A stretch of DNA of 64,000 nucleotides from CAVVUC01 sp963751395 (GTDB lineage: Bacteria > Verrucomicrobiota > Verrucomicrobiia > Chthoniobacterales > Chthoniobacteraceae). Below, one piece after another: positions 63,742 through 64,000 of this stretch. The stretch is taken from NCBI GenBank assembly GCA_963751395.1, contig CAVVUC010000003.1, positions 310,001-374,000 on the forward strand. Direction: 5' to 3'. Position numbers and translations under genes: made by a program. Each line of letters begins with the position of its first letter. Positions within the stretch are counted from its first letter, which is position 1. Under the pieces are notes generated by a model. It ran no database searches. It was not told the origin of the DNA and saw nothing but the letters and a program-made list of their open reading frames with translations.

Positions 63742-63783
63742 TTGACCTCCGAAGCGGTTTGTATATGATCGGAGTCAGTCATA
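63742..63783 (+). promoter_or_regulatory. pduL promoter overlapped by DeoR operator copy 3
   Basis: A -35 box TTGACC at 63742-63747, 16 bases, then TATGAT at 63764-63769 form a sigma-70-type promoter. TATGATCGGAGTCAGTCATA (63764-63783) is operator copy 3, a palindrome ATATGA-N10-TCATAT that covers the -10 box, so binding would block transcription. Confidence 0.75.
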
Positions 63784-63802
63784 TAACTTTTTGTCAGGTT
63801 TA

Positions 63803-64000
63803 ATGAGCGCATCCCTCCTCCCAAATCGATCCGTCGTCGAGGCTCTCGTCCGCGAGACACTCTTCCGTCAGCTTGGCCAGTCCGCACCTTCCCAACCGGC
63901 TCCGGTGCTGATGGTCAACAGCTCTGCGCGGCACATGCACATTTCGCCGGAGAACCTGGAAACGCTCTTCGGCAAGGGCGCGGAACTGACCGTTCACAAG
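63803..64000 (+). CDS. pduL: PduL-type phosphotransacylase, N-terminal part (runs off right edge)
   Basis: 66 codons from ATG 63803. Residues 1-25 (SVVEALVRETLFRQLG) look like a short amphipathic helix and can be an encapsulation peptide that targets the enzyme into the BMC lumen. VNSSARHMHISPENLETLFG, KGAELT is the start of PduL domain 1 with the His-x-His metal pair. It regenerates CoA by making acyl phosphate. Further BMC genes are expected beyond the window. Confidence 0.9.
   Translation, partial: MSASLLPNRSVVEALVRETLFRQLGQSAPSQPAPVLMVNSSARHMHISPENLETLFGKGAELTVHK

Overview
This window looks like a chromosomal piece of a Gram-negative, GC-rich member of the PVC group, most likely Verrucomicrobiota. 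The reasons are lpxB (lipid A), a full tolQ-tolR-tolA-tolB-pal cluster, many secreted sulfatases of the type abundant in this group, and, at the right edge, rhaB-deoR-pduL, the entry of a fucose/rhamnose-type bacterial microcompartment (BMC) locus known from Planctomycetes and Verrucomicrobia. The taxon is inferred from gene content; there is no rRNA. I saw no tRNA, rRNA or CRISPR array.

Layout. 1-154 is the 5' end of a sulfatase gene leaving the window. 222-7570 is a minus-strand defence operon: a type III-like methyltransferase (Mod), a PIN-domain toxin-like protein, two small antitoxin-like genes (one frameshifted) and a helicase-nuclease (Res). 7667-7810 is a decayed sulfatase 3' end directly behind an aquaporin gene. 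8882-16809 holds housekeeping and envelope genes (HIT protein, GT87, lpxB, methyltransferase, MFS, SDR, mtgA), a broken metallophosphoesterase and a double-HTH protein. 17174-36315 is a co-oriented minus-strand island: histidine kinase, two response regulators, SphA-like outer-membrane protein, four sulfatases, 5'-nucleotidase, second aquaporin, BASS-family symporter, bestrophin-like protein, SnoaL-like protein and a Gly/Trp/Asn-rich secreted protein. It reads as a regulated system that senses, desulfates and imports some sulfated compound; the substrate is unknown.

36878-45704 is a surface-glycan neighbourhood (two GT2 enzymes, CDP-tyvelose-epimerase-like SDR, DUF362 protein, CapK/PaaK-like adenylate-forming enzyme, a GT4 remnant and an intact GT4), with nadE inside it. 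45790-49919 is the Tol-Pal cluster. 49976-54457 has a LolA-like protein, a GH57 branching enzyme, a FlgD-like secreted protein and a DEDD exonuclease-like protein. 54458-60350 is an accessory patch: hypothetical genes, a possible integron attC site, an IS630 element with a -1 frameshift, three kinds of dispersed repeat, and remnants of a toxin-antitoxin pair and a ferritin-like gene. 60351 onwards is rnc, then rhaB, a DeoR regulator with three matching operators, and the start of pduL.

Two themes cut across the window. First, several otherwise well conserved genes (tolB, a sulfatase, 5'-nucleotidase, an antitoxin-like gene) are broken by a single-base indel, which points to assembly error or recent decay and should be checked with reads. 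Second, the DNA is rich in short hairpin-forming repeats, several with a 7-base period, that sit inside intergenic gaps and even form signal peptides or gene starts.
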